Assembly (NCBI GenBank): GCA_020637235.1
Contig: JACJWG010000003.1
Location: 62,001-126,000 of the forward strand
Direction: 5' to 3'
DNA length: 64,000 nt
Source: Acidimicrobiaceae bacterium
GTDB taxonomy: Bacteria; Actinomycetota; Acidimicrobiia; Acidimicrobiales; Ilumatobacteraceae
Below are positions 49,262 through 57,754 of the stretch, in pieces. The translations under genes were made by a program, and so were the position numbers. The notes beneath the pieces are model-generated. The model made no database searches and was not told the origin of the DNA. It saw only the letters and a list, made by a program, of their open reading frames with translations. Numbering within the stretch: position 1 is the first letter of the stretch; each line of letters starts with the position of its first letter.

Positions 49262-51739
49262 TCAGCCCGCCCAGGCGGCGCGGCCGATCTCGACCGGCGT
49301 GATCAGGGCCGGGTGGGCCGGCAGGATCCGCACCGTGAATCCGTACGGACCCGCGGCGTTCACCTGGTAGGTGCACGTGTACGCGTCGGGTCCGGGCTGC
49401 ATCGACAACGCCTGGGGACGACCGATGAACTCGCCCGTCGAGTCGATCGAGCCGTGCAGCAGCTGCACGTCGACGTCGTCGGCGGAGAGGCCGTCGAGTG
49501 ACACGACCGCCGACGCCGTGCGGGTGTCGCCCTCGTGGGCGGGACCGCTGTCGCCGTCGACGGCGACCACGTGCACGTCGTGCCAGCTGGTGCGCAGGCG
49601 GGCCTTCCACGCCGCGAGCGAGCGGGCCTCGGCCCAGTCGCCTGCCGCGGTGGCGACGGCGTTGGCGGCAGCTGGTTCGTACAGCTCGGTGACGTAGTCA
49701 CGCACCATGCGGGCCGCGGTGACGAACGGCCCGAGCGACCTCCAGTTGTGCTTCATCGCGTCGATCCAGCCGTGCGGCGTGCCGGCGGCGTCGCGCCGGT
49801 AGAACAGCGGCACCACCTCACGCTCGAGCAGGCCGAACAGGCTGGTGGCCTCGCGAGCGTCGCGCCGACCGGTGTCCGGGTCGTCGTCGGCCGAGGTGAT
49901 CGCCCAACCGTTCTCGCCGTCGAAGCACTCGTCCCACCAGCCGTCGAGGATGCTGCAGTTGAGTGCGCCGTTGAGCGCCGCCTTCATGCCGCTGGTGCCG
50001 CAGGCCTCGAGCGGTCGCCGCGGGTTGTTCAACCACACGTCGCAGCCGTGGTACATGAGACGCGCGACGGCCATGTCGTAGTCGGGCACGAACACGAACC
50101 GGTGCCCGACGTCGAGGTGGCGGGCGAACAGTTCGATCTCGCGGATCATGTCCTTGCCCGGTTGGTCGGCCGGGTGGGCCTTGCCCGCGAACACGAACTG
50201 CACGGGCCGGTCGGCGCTGAGCAGCAGCTCGCGCAGCCGTTCGGGCTGCGACAGCAACAGCGTCGCGCGCTTGTAGGTCGCGAACCGCCGGGCGAAACCG
50301 ATCGTCAGGGCGTCGGGATCGAGCAGGGCGTCGCCGAGACGCGACCGGACGAACTCGACGAGCTCGGCCCGGCCTTCGCGGCGTGCCGCCCAGATCTCCT
50401 CCGCCGGCACGTCGGTGACGGCCTGCCAGGAGGCGGCATCGGCGCCGTCCCACATGCCACCGACCGAGCGGCGCAGCAGCGCGTCGATCGGATCGCTCAC
50501 CCAGGTGTGTGCGTGCACGCCGTTGGTGATCGCCCCGATCGGCACCTCGTCGACGGGGATGTCGGGCCACAGGCCGGCGAACATCTCGCGGCTCACGGCG
50601 CCGTGCAGTTGCGCCACGCCGTTCGACCGGCCACCGAGGCGCAGGCCCATCACGGCCATGTTGAAGCGGCTGTCGTCGGGCTCGTCGTCGCGCGATCCGA
50701 GACCCATCAGGGTGTCGAAGTCGATGCCGAGCTGGCCGGCGAAGGCGCCGAAGTACTTCTCCATCAGCCCGCGCTCGAAGCGGTCGATGCCCGCCGGCAC
50801 GGGGGTGTGGGTGGTGAACACGCCGCCGGCGCGCACCGCTTCGACCGCCTCGGCGAAGGTGAGCGGCGCACCGCCGAGCTCACCGGTGACGAGCTCGCGG
50901 ATGCGCTCGAGCGAGAGGAACCCGGCGTGGCCCTCGTTGGTGTGGAACACCTGCGGCTGCAGGCCGAGGGCGCGCAGGACGCGGACACCGCCGATGCCGA
51001 GCACCATCTCCTGGCGGAGTCGGTGCTCCGCGTCGCCGCCGTACAGCCGGTTCGTGATGTCGGCGCCCTCGGCGCTGTTGCCGTCGACGGCGGTGTCGAG
51101 CAGGTAGAGCTTCACCCGTCCGACCTCGACCTCCCAGGCGCGCACCTGCACGGTGTCGCCGGCGATGTCGACCGAGACCTGCACACCGGTGTCGCGGACG
51201 GCGAGGCCGCTGGTGTCGAGCCGCGGGAACCGCTCCTCCTGGTACCCGTCGGCGTTGAGCCGTTGGCGGAAGTAGCCCTCGGCATAGAGGAGGCCGATCG
51301 CCACCAACGGGACGCCGAGGTCGCTCGTGGCCTTCAGGTGGTCGCCGGCGAGCACACCGAGACCGCCCGAGTACTGCGGCAGCGTCTCGCTGATGCCGAA
51401 CTCGGGCGAGAAGTAGGCGACCAGCTCCAGCGGCGAGCCGTCGCGCCCCTGGAACCAACGCGGCTCGCCGATCGCGGCGGTGAGCCGGGCCGTGGCTTGC
51501 CGGGTCTGCTCGACGATCGCATCGTCGGCGGCGAGTGCCGCCCAGCGCTCGGGCTCGATCGAGGCGAGCAGGCGCAGCGGATCGTTGCCCGAGGCAGCCC
51601 ACGTGGCCGGGTCGAGCTGCTCGAAGAGCTGCTTGGTGTCGCGGTCCCAGGTCCAGTGGAGGTTGGTCGCCAGCTCACGGAGCGACTCGAGCGCCGGGGG
51701 GATGGCAGGCACGACGGTGAAGTGTCGGACGGCACGCAT
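49262..51739 (-). CDS. glgP: Alpha-glucan phosphorylase
   Basis: Releases glucose-1-phosphate from glycogen or maltodextrin. 825 residues of the alpha-glucan phosphorylase subfamily with an N-terminal DUF3417 region (ALESLRELATNLHWTWD). Core motifs include YFSPEFGISETLPQYSGGLG, THTPVPAGIDRF and NNPRRPLEACGTSGMKAALN, the last with the PLP lysine. ATG 51739 is preferred over GTG 51745 because TACCCT ends 8 bases before it. A palindrome at 51769-51787 sits at the promoter. The neighbouring GT4 gene and glgB complete a glucan synthesis and breakdown set. Confidence 0.93.
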   Translation of the reverse strand: MRAVRHFTVVPAIPPALESLRELATNLHWTWDRDTKQLFEQLDPATWAASGNDPLRLLASIEPERWAALAADDAIVEQTRQATARLTAAIGEPRWFQGRDGSPLELVAYFSPEFGISETLPQYSGGLGVLAGDHLKATSDLGVPLVAIGLLYAEGYFRQRLNADGYQEERFPRLDTSGLAVRDTGVQVSVDIAGDTVQVRAWEVEVGRVKLYLLDTAVDGNSAEGADITNRLYGGDAEHRLRQEMVLGIGGVRVLRALGLQPQVFHTNEGHAGFLSLERIRELVTGELGGAPLTFAEAVEAVRAGGVFTTHTPVPAGIDRFERGLMEKYFGAFAGQLGIDFDTLMGLGSRDDEPDDSRFNMAVMGLRLGGRSNGVAQLHGAVSREMFAGLWPDIPVDEVPIGAITNGVHAHTWVSDPIDALLRRSVGGMWDGADAASWQAVTDVPAEEIWAARREGRAELVEFVRSRLGDALLDPDALTIGFARRFATYKRATLLLSQPERLRELLLSADRPVQFVFAGKAHPADQPGKDMIREIELFARHLDVGHRFVFVPDYDMAVARLMYHGCDVWLNNPRRPLEACGTSGMKAALNGALNCSILDGWWDECFDGENGWAITSADDDPDTGRRDAREATSLFGLLEREVVPLFYRRDAAGTPHGWIDAMKHNWRSLGPFVTAARMVRDYVTELYEPAAANAVATAAGDWAEARSLAAWKARLRTSWHDVHVVAVDGDSGPAHEGDTRTASAVVSLDGLSADDVDVQLLHGSIDSTGEFIGRPQALSMQPGPDAYTCTYQVNAAGPYGFTVRILPAHPALITPVEIGRAAWAG

Positions 51740-51747
51740 GGCCACCG

Positions 51748-51753
51748 AGGGTA
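51748..51753 (-). promoter_or_regulatory. -10 element of glgP
   Basis: TACCCT on the minus strand ends 8 bases before ATG 51739. Confidence 0.55.
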
Positions 51754-51768
51754 GTGGAACGAAACCGC

Positions 51769-51787
51769 CACGGTCGTCAAGACCGTG
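51769..51787. promoter_or_regulatory. Palindrome over the glgP -35 region
   Basis: CACGGTC-GTCAA-GACCGTG, a perfect 7-bp inverted repeat with a 5-base centre, placed where the -35 of glgP would be. It contains TTGACG on the minus strand, but 21 bases from the -10, longer than ideal. A repressor or activator operator is a reasonable guess. Confidence 0.45.
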
Positions 51788-51940
51788 TGAAGACTCTCGG
51801 AAGACACGCGCGCAGCGTGGTGCCGACCTCGGCCATCGTCGCCAGCGACGGCCGTCGTGATGGCCATTGAGCTGGGGTGACGTGTCGTCCCGGTGAACGG
51901 TGACCGTCGGGCGGGTGTCCGATACGTGGCGCCGAGGAAG

Positions 51941-51975
51941 TGGAATGTGTTGGAAAGGAGTGGAAATCCGCTGGA
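51941..51975. repeat. Four TGGAA copies at exact 10-base spacing
   Basis: TGGAA begins at 51941, 51951, 51961 and 51971. The spacing places all copies on one face of the helix. They lie between the GT4 stop and the glgP promoter, about 190-220 bases upstream of the latter. Confidence 0.6.
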
Positions 51976-51983
51976 ACGCGTGC

Positions 51984-53144
51984 TCAGCGGAGGGCGTGGT
52001 CGTACACGCCGATGGTGGTGGTGGCGATCGCGTCCCAGGTGTAGGTGGCGGCGATGAGCTCGGCCGCCGTCGCCGACATCGACCCGGCCAGCGTCGGGTC
52101 GCGCAGGACCGACTCGATGCGGGCGGCGAGGTCGTGATGGTTGCCGGGCTCGAACAACAGCCCGGCGCCCGTGCCCTCGACGATCTCGGCCAGACCGCCG
52201 GTGCGGGCGACGATCGTCGGCGCCCCGGCCGCCATGCCCTCGAGCGCGACGATGCCGAACGGCTCGTACAACGACGGGATGATCACGCACCCGGCGCGCT
52301 GCAGGATCCGGCGCAGGTCGTCGTCGGGGACGAACCCGGCGAGGTCGACCACGTCGGCGACCCCCTCGACGTCGATCTGCGACTGCAGTTCGGGCAGGTA
52401 ACTCCCACGACCGGCGATCACGCAGCGCACCTCGGGCAGGCGCTGGCGCAGTTCGGCGATGGCCCGCACGAGCACCTGGAACCCCTTCTCGTACTGCACC
52501 CGACCCCAGGCGACGACGAGCGGCTCGCGCGCCGGCGGCGTCCCGGACAGCTGCCACAACGCCGGATCGACGCCGTTCGGCACCAGGTGCACCTTCTCGA
52601 CGGGGAGTTCGAAGCCGGACACCACCTCGCGCACCATGAACCGCGAGCAGGCGATCACCTCACGCGCCTGGTACGTGAGCCACCACTCGACGGCGTTGAT
52701 CGCCGCCGGCATGCCCGGCGGGACGTGGCCGCCGTGGCGGCCGCGCTCGGTGGCGTGCACCGTGGCCACGAGCGGGACGGCGAACAGCGCCTTCAGCGTG
52801 TCGCCGGCCCACGACACCAGCCAGTCGTGGGCGTGCACCACCTCGGGACGCCAGGCGCCGAGTCGAGCGGCGAGCCCGACCAACTGGTGGTTCGCCGAGG
52901 CCATCCGGGCCACCAGGTCACCCTCCGGCAACCAGGGCAGGTCGGCCGTGGCGCGCAGCACCCGCACCCCGTCGACGATCTCGTCGTCGGGGACGTCGGG
53001 CGAGCCGGGCTCGTGGCGCTGCAGCGTGCACACGACGACGTCGTGGCCCTGGCGCGCCATCGCGCGAGCGAGGCCGTCGACGTGCGCCGCGATGCCGCCG
53101 ACGACGAACGGTGGATACTCCCAGGACAGCATGAGCACGCGCAT
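51984..53144 (-). CDS. GT4 glycosyltransferase, glycogen-synthase-like
   Basis: 386 residues. N-terminal MLSWEYPPFVVGGIAAHVDGLA with the glycine motif that binds the nucleotide sugar. C-terminal half with GRVQYEKGFQVLVRAIAEL and the E-x7-E motif EPFGIVALEGMAAG. Length and motifs fit the actinobacterial GlgA/GlgM-type synthases that use ADP-glucose to build glucan or maltose-1-phosphate. Sandwiched between glgP and glgB. ATG 53144 has TACGGT 8 bases upstream. Confidence 0.85.
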   Translation of the reverse strand: MRVLMLSWEYPPFVVGGIAAHVDGLARAMARQGHDVVVCTLQRHEPGSPDVPDDEIVDGVRVLRATADLPWLPEGDLVARMASANHQLVGLAARLGAWRPEVVHAHDWLVSWAGDTLKALFAVPLVATVHATERGRHGGHVPPGMPAAINAVEWWLTYQAREVIACSRFMVREVVSGFELPVEKVHLVPNGVDPALWQLSGTPPAREPLVVAWGRVQYEKGFQVLVRAIAELRQRLPEVRCVIAGRGSYLPELQSQIDVEGVADVVDLAGFVPDDDLRRILQRAGCVIIPSLYEPFGIVALEGMAAGAPTIVARTGGLAEIVEGTGAGLLFEPGNHHDLAARIESVLRDPTLAGSMSATAAELIAATYTWDAIATTTIGVYDHALR

Positions 53145-53152
53145 CGAGCCCG

Positions 53153-53158
53153 ACCGTA
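53153..53158 (-). promoter_or_regulatory. -10 element of GT4 gene
   Basis: TACGGT on the minus strand ends 8 bases before ATG 53144. Confidence 0.6.
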
Positions 53159-53213
53159 GTGCGCGGTCGTCCCCCGCCCGGGTGCGCACGAAACGCGAGC
53201 GCGCCCGATCACC

Positions 53214-53219
53214 TACGCT
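53214..53219 (+). promoter_or_regulatory. -10 element of glgB
   Basis: TACGCT ends 7 bases before GTG 53227. Divergent from the GT4 promoter 56 bases away. Confidence 0.6.
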
Positions 53220-53226
53220 CGGAGAC

Positions 53227-55092
53227 GTGTTGCTCCACGATCTCGATCTGCACCTCTTCGGCGAGGGGACGCACCGGCGTCTCTGGGAGGTGCTCGGCGC
53301 CGTTCAGCTCGACGACGGCTCGGTGCGCTTCGCGGTGTGGGCACCGAACGCACGCGGCGTCGAGGTGATCGGCGACTTCAACGGCTGGACGCCGGAGGCG
53401 CTGGCGCCGCAGGGCAGCTCGGGTGTGTGGGCCGCGGTGTCGGCCGCTGCGTCGCCCGGCGACCGGTACAAGTACCTCGTCCACGGCGTGGACGGGCGCA
53501 CCCTGATGAAGGCCGATCCGATGGCCGCAGCCTGCGAACGGCCGCCGTCCGATGCGAGCATCGTGGCCGGACGCTCGTCGTACGCCTGGGGTGACGACGA
53601 CTGGCTGGCACAGCGCGACGGCCACGTCGCCGGCCGCGGCCGACCGTTGCGCATCTACGAGGTGCATCTCGGCTCGTGGCGTTTCGACCTCGACGACTAC
53701 CGCTCGATCGCCGACTCGCTCGCCGAGCACGTGAGCGCGCTCGGCTTCACCCACGTCGAGCTGCTCCCCGTGGCCGAGCACCCCTTCGGCGGCTCGTGGG
53801 GATATCAGGTCACCGGCTACTACGCACCGACCGCCCGATTCGGGGCGCCCGACGACTTCCGCTATCTGGTCGACACCCTGCACCGCCGCGGCATCGGGGT
53901 GATCCTCGACTGGGTGCCGGCTCACTTCCCGAAAGACGAGTGGAGCCTCGCCCGCTTCGACGGCACGGCGCTCTACGAGCACGCCGATCCGCGCCAGGGC
54001 GAGCACCCCGACTGGGGCACCTACGTGTTCAACTTCGGCCGCAACGAGGTCCGCAACTTCCTCGTCGCCAACGCGCTCTACTGGATCTCGGAGTTCCACA
54101 TCGACGGCCTCCGCGTCGACGCCGTGGCGAGCATGCTCTACCTCGACTACTCGCGGGCGGAAGGTCAGTGGATCCCCAACCGCTACGGCGGGCGCGAGAA
54201 CCTCGAGGCGATCGAGTTCCTCCGACAGGTGAACGGCATCGTCCACCACGAGCATCCCGGCGTGATGACGATCGCGGAGGAGAGCACGTCGTGGCCGAAG
54301 GTGAGCCATCCGGCCGAGTACGGCGGGCTCGGCTTCAGTCACAAGTGGAACATGGGCTGGATGCACGACACCCTCGGCTACCTGCAGAACGACCCGGTGT
54401 ACCGCCGCTGGCACCACCGCGACCTCACCTTCGGTCTGCTGTACGCGTTCAGCGAGCGCTTCGTGTTGCCGCTCAGCCACGACGAGGTGGTGCACGGCAA
54501 AGGCAGCCTGCTCGCCAAGATGGCCGGCGACGACTGGCAGCGCTTCGCCAATCTCCGTGCGCTGTACGGCTGGATGTGGGCGCTGCCGGGCTCGCCGCTG
54601 GTGTTCATGGGCGCCGAACTCGCGTCCTGGACCGAGTGGAACGACGCCGCCGGACTGCCGTGGCACCTGCTCGATCACACATCCCACCGAGGCGTGCGCG
54701 ATCTGCTCGCCGCGGTGAACGCCGCCGCCGATCGCTGGCCGGCGGTGTGGGAGCGCGACGACGAGGCGGGTGGTTTCCAGTGGCTCGATGCCGACGACGC
54801 CGAGTCGTCCACCTACGGCTTCGTGCGCTGGGCGGTCGACGGCGGGCACGCGCTCGCGTGCGTCGCGAACTTCACGCCGGTGCCGCGCACGGGGTACCGG
54901 GTCGGCCTGCCCTGGGGCGGCACGTGGGAGATCGTCATCGACACCGACGCCGCCGGCTTCGGCGGCAGCGGCTTCGCCGGTGGACGCGAGCATGTCGAGG
55001 CCGAATCGGTGCCGTGGCAGGGGCAGCCCTGCTCGGCGGTGCTCGACCTCCCGCCGCTCGCGTCGGTGTGGGTGGCACGCCACCGGCCATGA
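53227..55092 (+). CDS. glgB: 1,4-alpha-glucan branching enzyme
   Basis: GH13 enzyme that adds alpha-1,6 branches to glycogen. 621 residues, shorter than the ~730-residue forms because only one N-terminal carbohydrate-binding domain precedes the core (FAVWAPNARGVEVIGDFNGW). Catalytic motifs: nucleophile Asp in DGLRVDAVASMLY, acid Glu in IAEESTSWP, and LPLSHDEVVHGKGSL with the third Asp. GTG 53227 is selected by the -10 box. The open frame reaches back to 52459 but that part is antisense to the GT4 gene and lacks similarity. Confidence 0.95.
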   Translation: MLLHDLDLHLFGEGTHRRLWEVLGAVQLDDGSVRFAVWAPNARGVEVIGDFNGWTPEALAPQGSSGVWAAVSAAASPGDRYKYLVHGVDGRTLMKADPMAAACERPPSDASIVAGRSSYAWGDDDWLAQRDGHVAGRGRPLRIYEVHLGSWRFDLDDYRSIADSLAEHVSALGFTHVELLPVAEHPFGGSWGYQVTGYYAPTARFGAPDDFRYLVDTLHRRGIGVILDWVPAHFPKDEWSLARFDGTALYEHADPRQGEHPDWGTYVFNFGRNEVRNFLVANALYWISEFHIDGLRVDAVASMLYLDYSRAEGQWIPNRYGGRENLEAIEFLRQVNGIVHHEHPGVMTIAEESTSWPKVSHPAEYGGLGFSHKWNMGWMHDTLGYLQNDPVYRRWHHRDLTFGLLYAFSERFVLPLSHDEVVHGKGSLLAKMAGDDWQRFANLRALYGWMWALPGSPLVFMGAELASWTEWNDAAGLPWHLLDHTSHRGVRDLLAAVNAAADRWPAVWERDDEAGGFQWLDADDAESSTYGFVRWAVDGGHALACVANFTPVPRTGYRVGLPWGGTWEIVIDTDAAGFGGSGFAGGREHVEAESVPWQGQPCSAVLDLPPLASVWVARHRP

Positions 55093-55127
55093 TGGATGCC
55101 GCCCGCTGCTGACGCAGCGCGGCGCCG

Positions 55128-55171
55128 CCCATCTCCGGCCCAACTCCGGCCCATCTCCGGCCCATCTCCGG
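55128..55171. repeat. Four 11-bp tandem repeats
   Basis: CCCATCTCCGG repeated four times, with copy 2 as CCCAACTCCGG. It lies between glgB and azlC. It has no coding role if azlC starts at 55216; function unknown. Confidence 0.85.
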
Positions 55172-55215
55172 CCCCGTTCACCGCACCCGCTTCCCGACGA
55201 CCGACACGACCCGTG

Positions 55216-55932
55216 ATGACCCCTCGCCACGTCTGGCGCGACCCGTCGCTGCGACCCGTCGTCGCCGCGAGCCTCACCCTGTCGCTCGCGATCGGCGTCT
55301 TCGGCGTGTCGTTCGGGGTCGGCGCAGTGAGCGCCGGCGCGTCGGTCGCGCAGGCCTGCGTCATGTCGCTGCTCGTGTTCACCGGCGCATCGCAGCTGTC
55401 GGCGGTGAGTGTGATCGCGGCCGGCGGGACCACGGCATCGGCGCTCGGTGGCGCGCTCGTGCTGGCCGCCCGCAACGGCGTGTACGCGCTCACGATGGGC
55501 CGCCGCGTGCGAGGGCGGCTCCCGACCCGGCTCGTGGCGGCCCAGCTCACCATCGACGAGTCGACCGCGATGTCCCTCGCTCAGGACGACCCGGTCGCGC
55601 AGCGTGCCGCGTTCTGGATCACCGGCGGATCCGTGTACGTGTTCTGGAACCTCGCCACCTTCGCCGGGGCGCTGATCGGGACGGCGATCGATCCGGTCAC
55701 CTTCGGGCTCGACGCCGCCTTTCCCGCGGCGTACGTCGCCATGGTGTGGCCACAGCTGCGAACCGCCCGTGGCCGCGACGCCGCCCTGCTGGGCTCGGTG
55801 ATCTGTCTGGGGCTCGTGCCGGTGCTGCCGGTCGGCGTCCCGATCCTGTGCGCCGCACTGGCGGTGCTGGTGGGCGTCCCGGCCCCATCGGCGCCGTCCG
55901 TACCGTCCGCTCGACCGGCGGAGCCGGCGTGA
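55216..55932 (+). CDS. azlC: AzlC family branched-chain amino acid exporter, large subunit
   Basis: 238-residue membrane protein with about six to eight hydrophobic helices. Family segments: SFGVGAVSAGASVAQA, LLVFTGASQLSAVSVIAAGG and NGVYALTMG. With AzlD it forms an exporter for branched-chain amino acids or their analogues. ATG 55216 (or GTG 55213) is chosen as the first start past the tandem repeats. The stop overlaps azlD (GTGA). Confidence 0.88.
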   Translation: MTPRHVWRDPSLRPVVAASLTLSLAIGVFGVSFGVGAVSAGASVAQACVMSLLVFTGASQLSAVSVIAAGGTTASALGGALVLAARNGVYALTMGRRVRGRLPTRLVAAQLTIDESTAMSLAQDDPVAQRAAFWITGGSVYVFWNLATFAGALIGTAIDPVTFGLDAAFPAAYVAMVWPQLRTARGRDAALLGSVICLGLVPVLPVGVPILCAALAVLVGVPAPSAPSVPSARPAEPA

Positions 55933-56237
55933 GCTGGACGCTGGTGCTGGTGCTCGCCGCCGGGGCGTACGCCTGCAAGGGAGTCGGGTTCTTCCTGCTC
56001 GCCGGGCGACGCCTGCCGGCGGTGGTGGACCGATGCCTCGCCCTGATCCCGGCAGCGGTGGTGGCGGCGCTCGTCGTGAAGGACACGTTCAGCGCGGGTC
56101 AGGAGCTCGTCGTCGACGCTCGGGTGCCGGGTGTGGCCGTGGCCGTCGTGCTCGTCTGGCGACGCGCGCCGTTCGTCGTCGTGGTGGTGGCCGCTGCGCT
56201 CGTCACCGCCGGCGTGCGACGCGCGGGCTGGGCGTGA
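55929..56237 (+). CDS. azlD: AzlD family small transporter subunit
   Basis: 102 residues with three to four hydrophobic helices and the AzlD pattern (ALIPAAVVAALVVKDTF). Starts at a GTG overlapping the azlC stop by 4 bases, so the two are made together. Ends 15 bases before the convergent SRPBCC gene. Confidence 0.85.
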   Translation: MSWTLVLVLAAGAYACKGVGFFLLAGRRLPAVVDRCLALIPAAVVAALVVKDTFSAGQELVVDARVPGVAVAVVLVWRRAPFVVVVVAAALVTAGVRRAGWA

Positions 56238-56252
56238 GCCGCCGTCCCGGGA

Positions 56253-56699
56253 TCAGCCGGTCTCGACCAGCCGGGCGAGGGCCCGCAGGTTGCGGCGCCA
56301 GATGGCCTGCATGACGACCTTGCCGCCGATCGTCGCACCGATCGGGCCGCCGAGCCACCACGGGAACACCAGCTCCTCGGTCCACGTGAACCGGGTGCGC
56401 CGACCGAGGTCGATCGGCTCGAGCGTGAAGCGCCCCGTGCCGGTGACGACGCCGGCGTGGCGGACGCCCATCACCCGCTCGGGTTCCCACGCCGTGATCT
56501 CCATCCGGTCGACGAGCCGGATCGGACCGACCTTGGTGTCGCAGTCGAAGGTGGTACCCACCCCGCGGGTCTGGTCGGTCGTGAACCGGATCGCGACCGC
56601 GTCGTGCATCCAGTCGACGTGGCGTTCGATCGGCTCGACCACCTGCCAGACACGGGCGGGGTCGGCGTCGATCTCGATCGAGACCGAGATGCGCGCCAT
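56253..56699 (-). CDS. SRPBCC/polyketide-cyclase-like protein
   Basis: 148 residues with the SRPBCC start pattern (ISVSIEIDADPARVWQVVEP) and later LEPIDLGRRTRFTWTEEL. A helix-grip fold that binds a hydrophobic ligand; ligand unknown. ATG 56699 lies 17 bases after the galT stop, so it is downstream in the same operon. Confidence 0.83.
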   Translation of the reverse strand: MARISVSIEIDADPARVWQVVEPIERHVDWMHDAVAIRFTTDQTRGVGTTFDCDTKVGPIRLVDRMEITAWEPERVMGVRHAGVVTGTGRFTLEPIDLGRRTRFTWTEELVFPWWLGGPIGATIGGKVVMQAIWRRNLRALARLVETG

Positions 56700-56716
56700 C
56701 GCAGGGGGCCGGGCGA

Positions 56717-57700
56717 TCAGGCGTGAACGGCGACGTCGCGCAGGTGCGACGCAGCGCTCTCGGGCGGCACGATGTTGATCATCACGCCGGTACCGCGCTC
56801 GAAGCCGGCCGTCGTGAAGAGCTTCGGCCAGATGCTCACGTACCAGTGGAACGCACCGGTGTAGTGGTGCGGTGCGGTGCGCAGCACCAGGTTGAACGAG
56901 ACGTCGCCAACGGCCTCGCGCAGGTGGCGGATGGCGTCGCGGATGGCGATGCCCATGCCGGCGAGGGTGGCGTCGTTCGAGTCGGTGAGGTGCAGGTCGT
57001 GGCTGCGCGGGATGATCATCATCTCGAACGGCGACGCGCTCCAGAACGGGCAGATGCACACGACGTCGTCGTTCGCGAACACCACGCGCACGCCGTCGAC
57101 GAGTTCGGCCTCGACGGTGGCGCACAGGATGCAGCCGCCCTCGAAGCGGCTGAACCCGCGCTGTTCCTCGAGCACCTCGCCCGGCACGAAGGGCAGCCCC
57201 AGCAGCTGACCGTGCGGATGGGTGAGCGACGCGCCGGCCTCGCGACCGTGGTTGATGATCGCCTGTGTGAACCGCAGGTTGGCAGCGGCGGCGTGTTCCT
57301 GGAAGCGGCGCTGGAGCAGACGCATCATGTCGGCGGCGTCGGTGTCGGACATCGAGTGCAGCCCACCGTGGTGGTCGGGCGTGTAGACGAAGACCTCGTG
57401 GATGCCGCTGGCCTCGGCCTCGACGTGCACGGGACCGAGGTGATGCACCGAGAACGGCTCGTCGCCGTCGAAGGCCGGGTAGCGGTTGGGGATGACTCGC
57501 ATCCGCCAGCTGCCACCTTCGTCGAGGCGCTCGAGCGCCGGAGCGCTCGCCTCCTCGTTGCCGGGGCAGAACGGGCACGGCCGGTGCGGATCGCTCTCGA
57601 CGTCGAGTGCGCGCGGCGCGAAGTCACTGGGCCTCTCGGCCCGCTCGGCGACGATGGTGACCCATCGGCCGGTGAGAGGGTTCAGGCGAAGTTGACTCAC
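56717..57700 (-). CDS. galT: Galactose-1-phosphate uridylyltransferase
   Basis: Leloir-pathway enzyme exchanging UMP between UDP-glucose and galactose-1-phosphate. 327 residues. Zinc ligands are seen in CPFCPGNE, the catalytic HPHGQ is in SLTHPHGQLLGLPF, and a second CILC site follows. Unusually close to glucan genes; it could recycle sugar phosphates made by glgP. GTG 57700 has TAAGGT 9 bases upstream. Confidence 0.93.
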   Translation of the reverse strand: MSQLRLNPLTGRWVTIVAERAERPSDFAPRALDVESDPHRPCPFCPGNEEASAPALERLDEGGSWRMRVIPNRYPAFDGDEPFSVHHLGPVHVEAEASGIHEVFVYTPDHHGGLHSMSDTDAADMMRLLQRRFQEHAAAANLRFTQAIINHGREAGASLTHPHGQLLGLPFVPGEVLEEQRGFSRFEGGCILCATVEAELVDGVRVVFANDDVVCICPFWSASPFEMMIIPRSHDLHLTDSNDATLAGMGIAIRDAIRHLREAVGDVSFNLVLRTAPHHYTGAFHWYVSIWPKLFTTAGFERGTGVMINIVPPESAASHLRDVAVHA

Positions 57701-57709
57701 AGCATCACC

Positions 57710-57715
57710 ACCTTA
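57710..57715 (-). promoter_or_regulatory. -10 element of galT
   Basis: TAAGGT on the minus strand ends 9 bases before GTG 57700. Confidence 0.5.
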
Positions 57716-57754
57716 GAGCGATTGTCCGAGACATGTACGAACCCGGCCCGGATT

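Noticed and set aside
52459..53226. Longer N-terminus for glgB
   Set aside because: This part is antisense to the GT4 gene and both the -10 box and family alignment favour GTG 53227.
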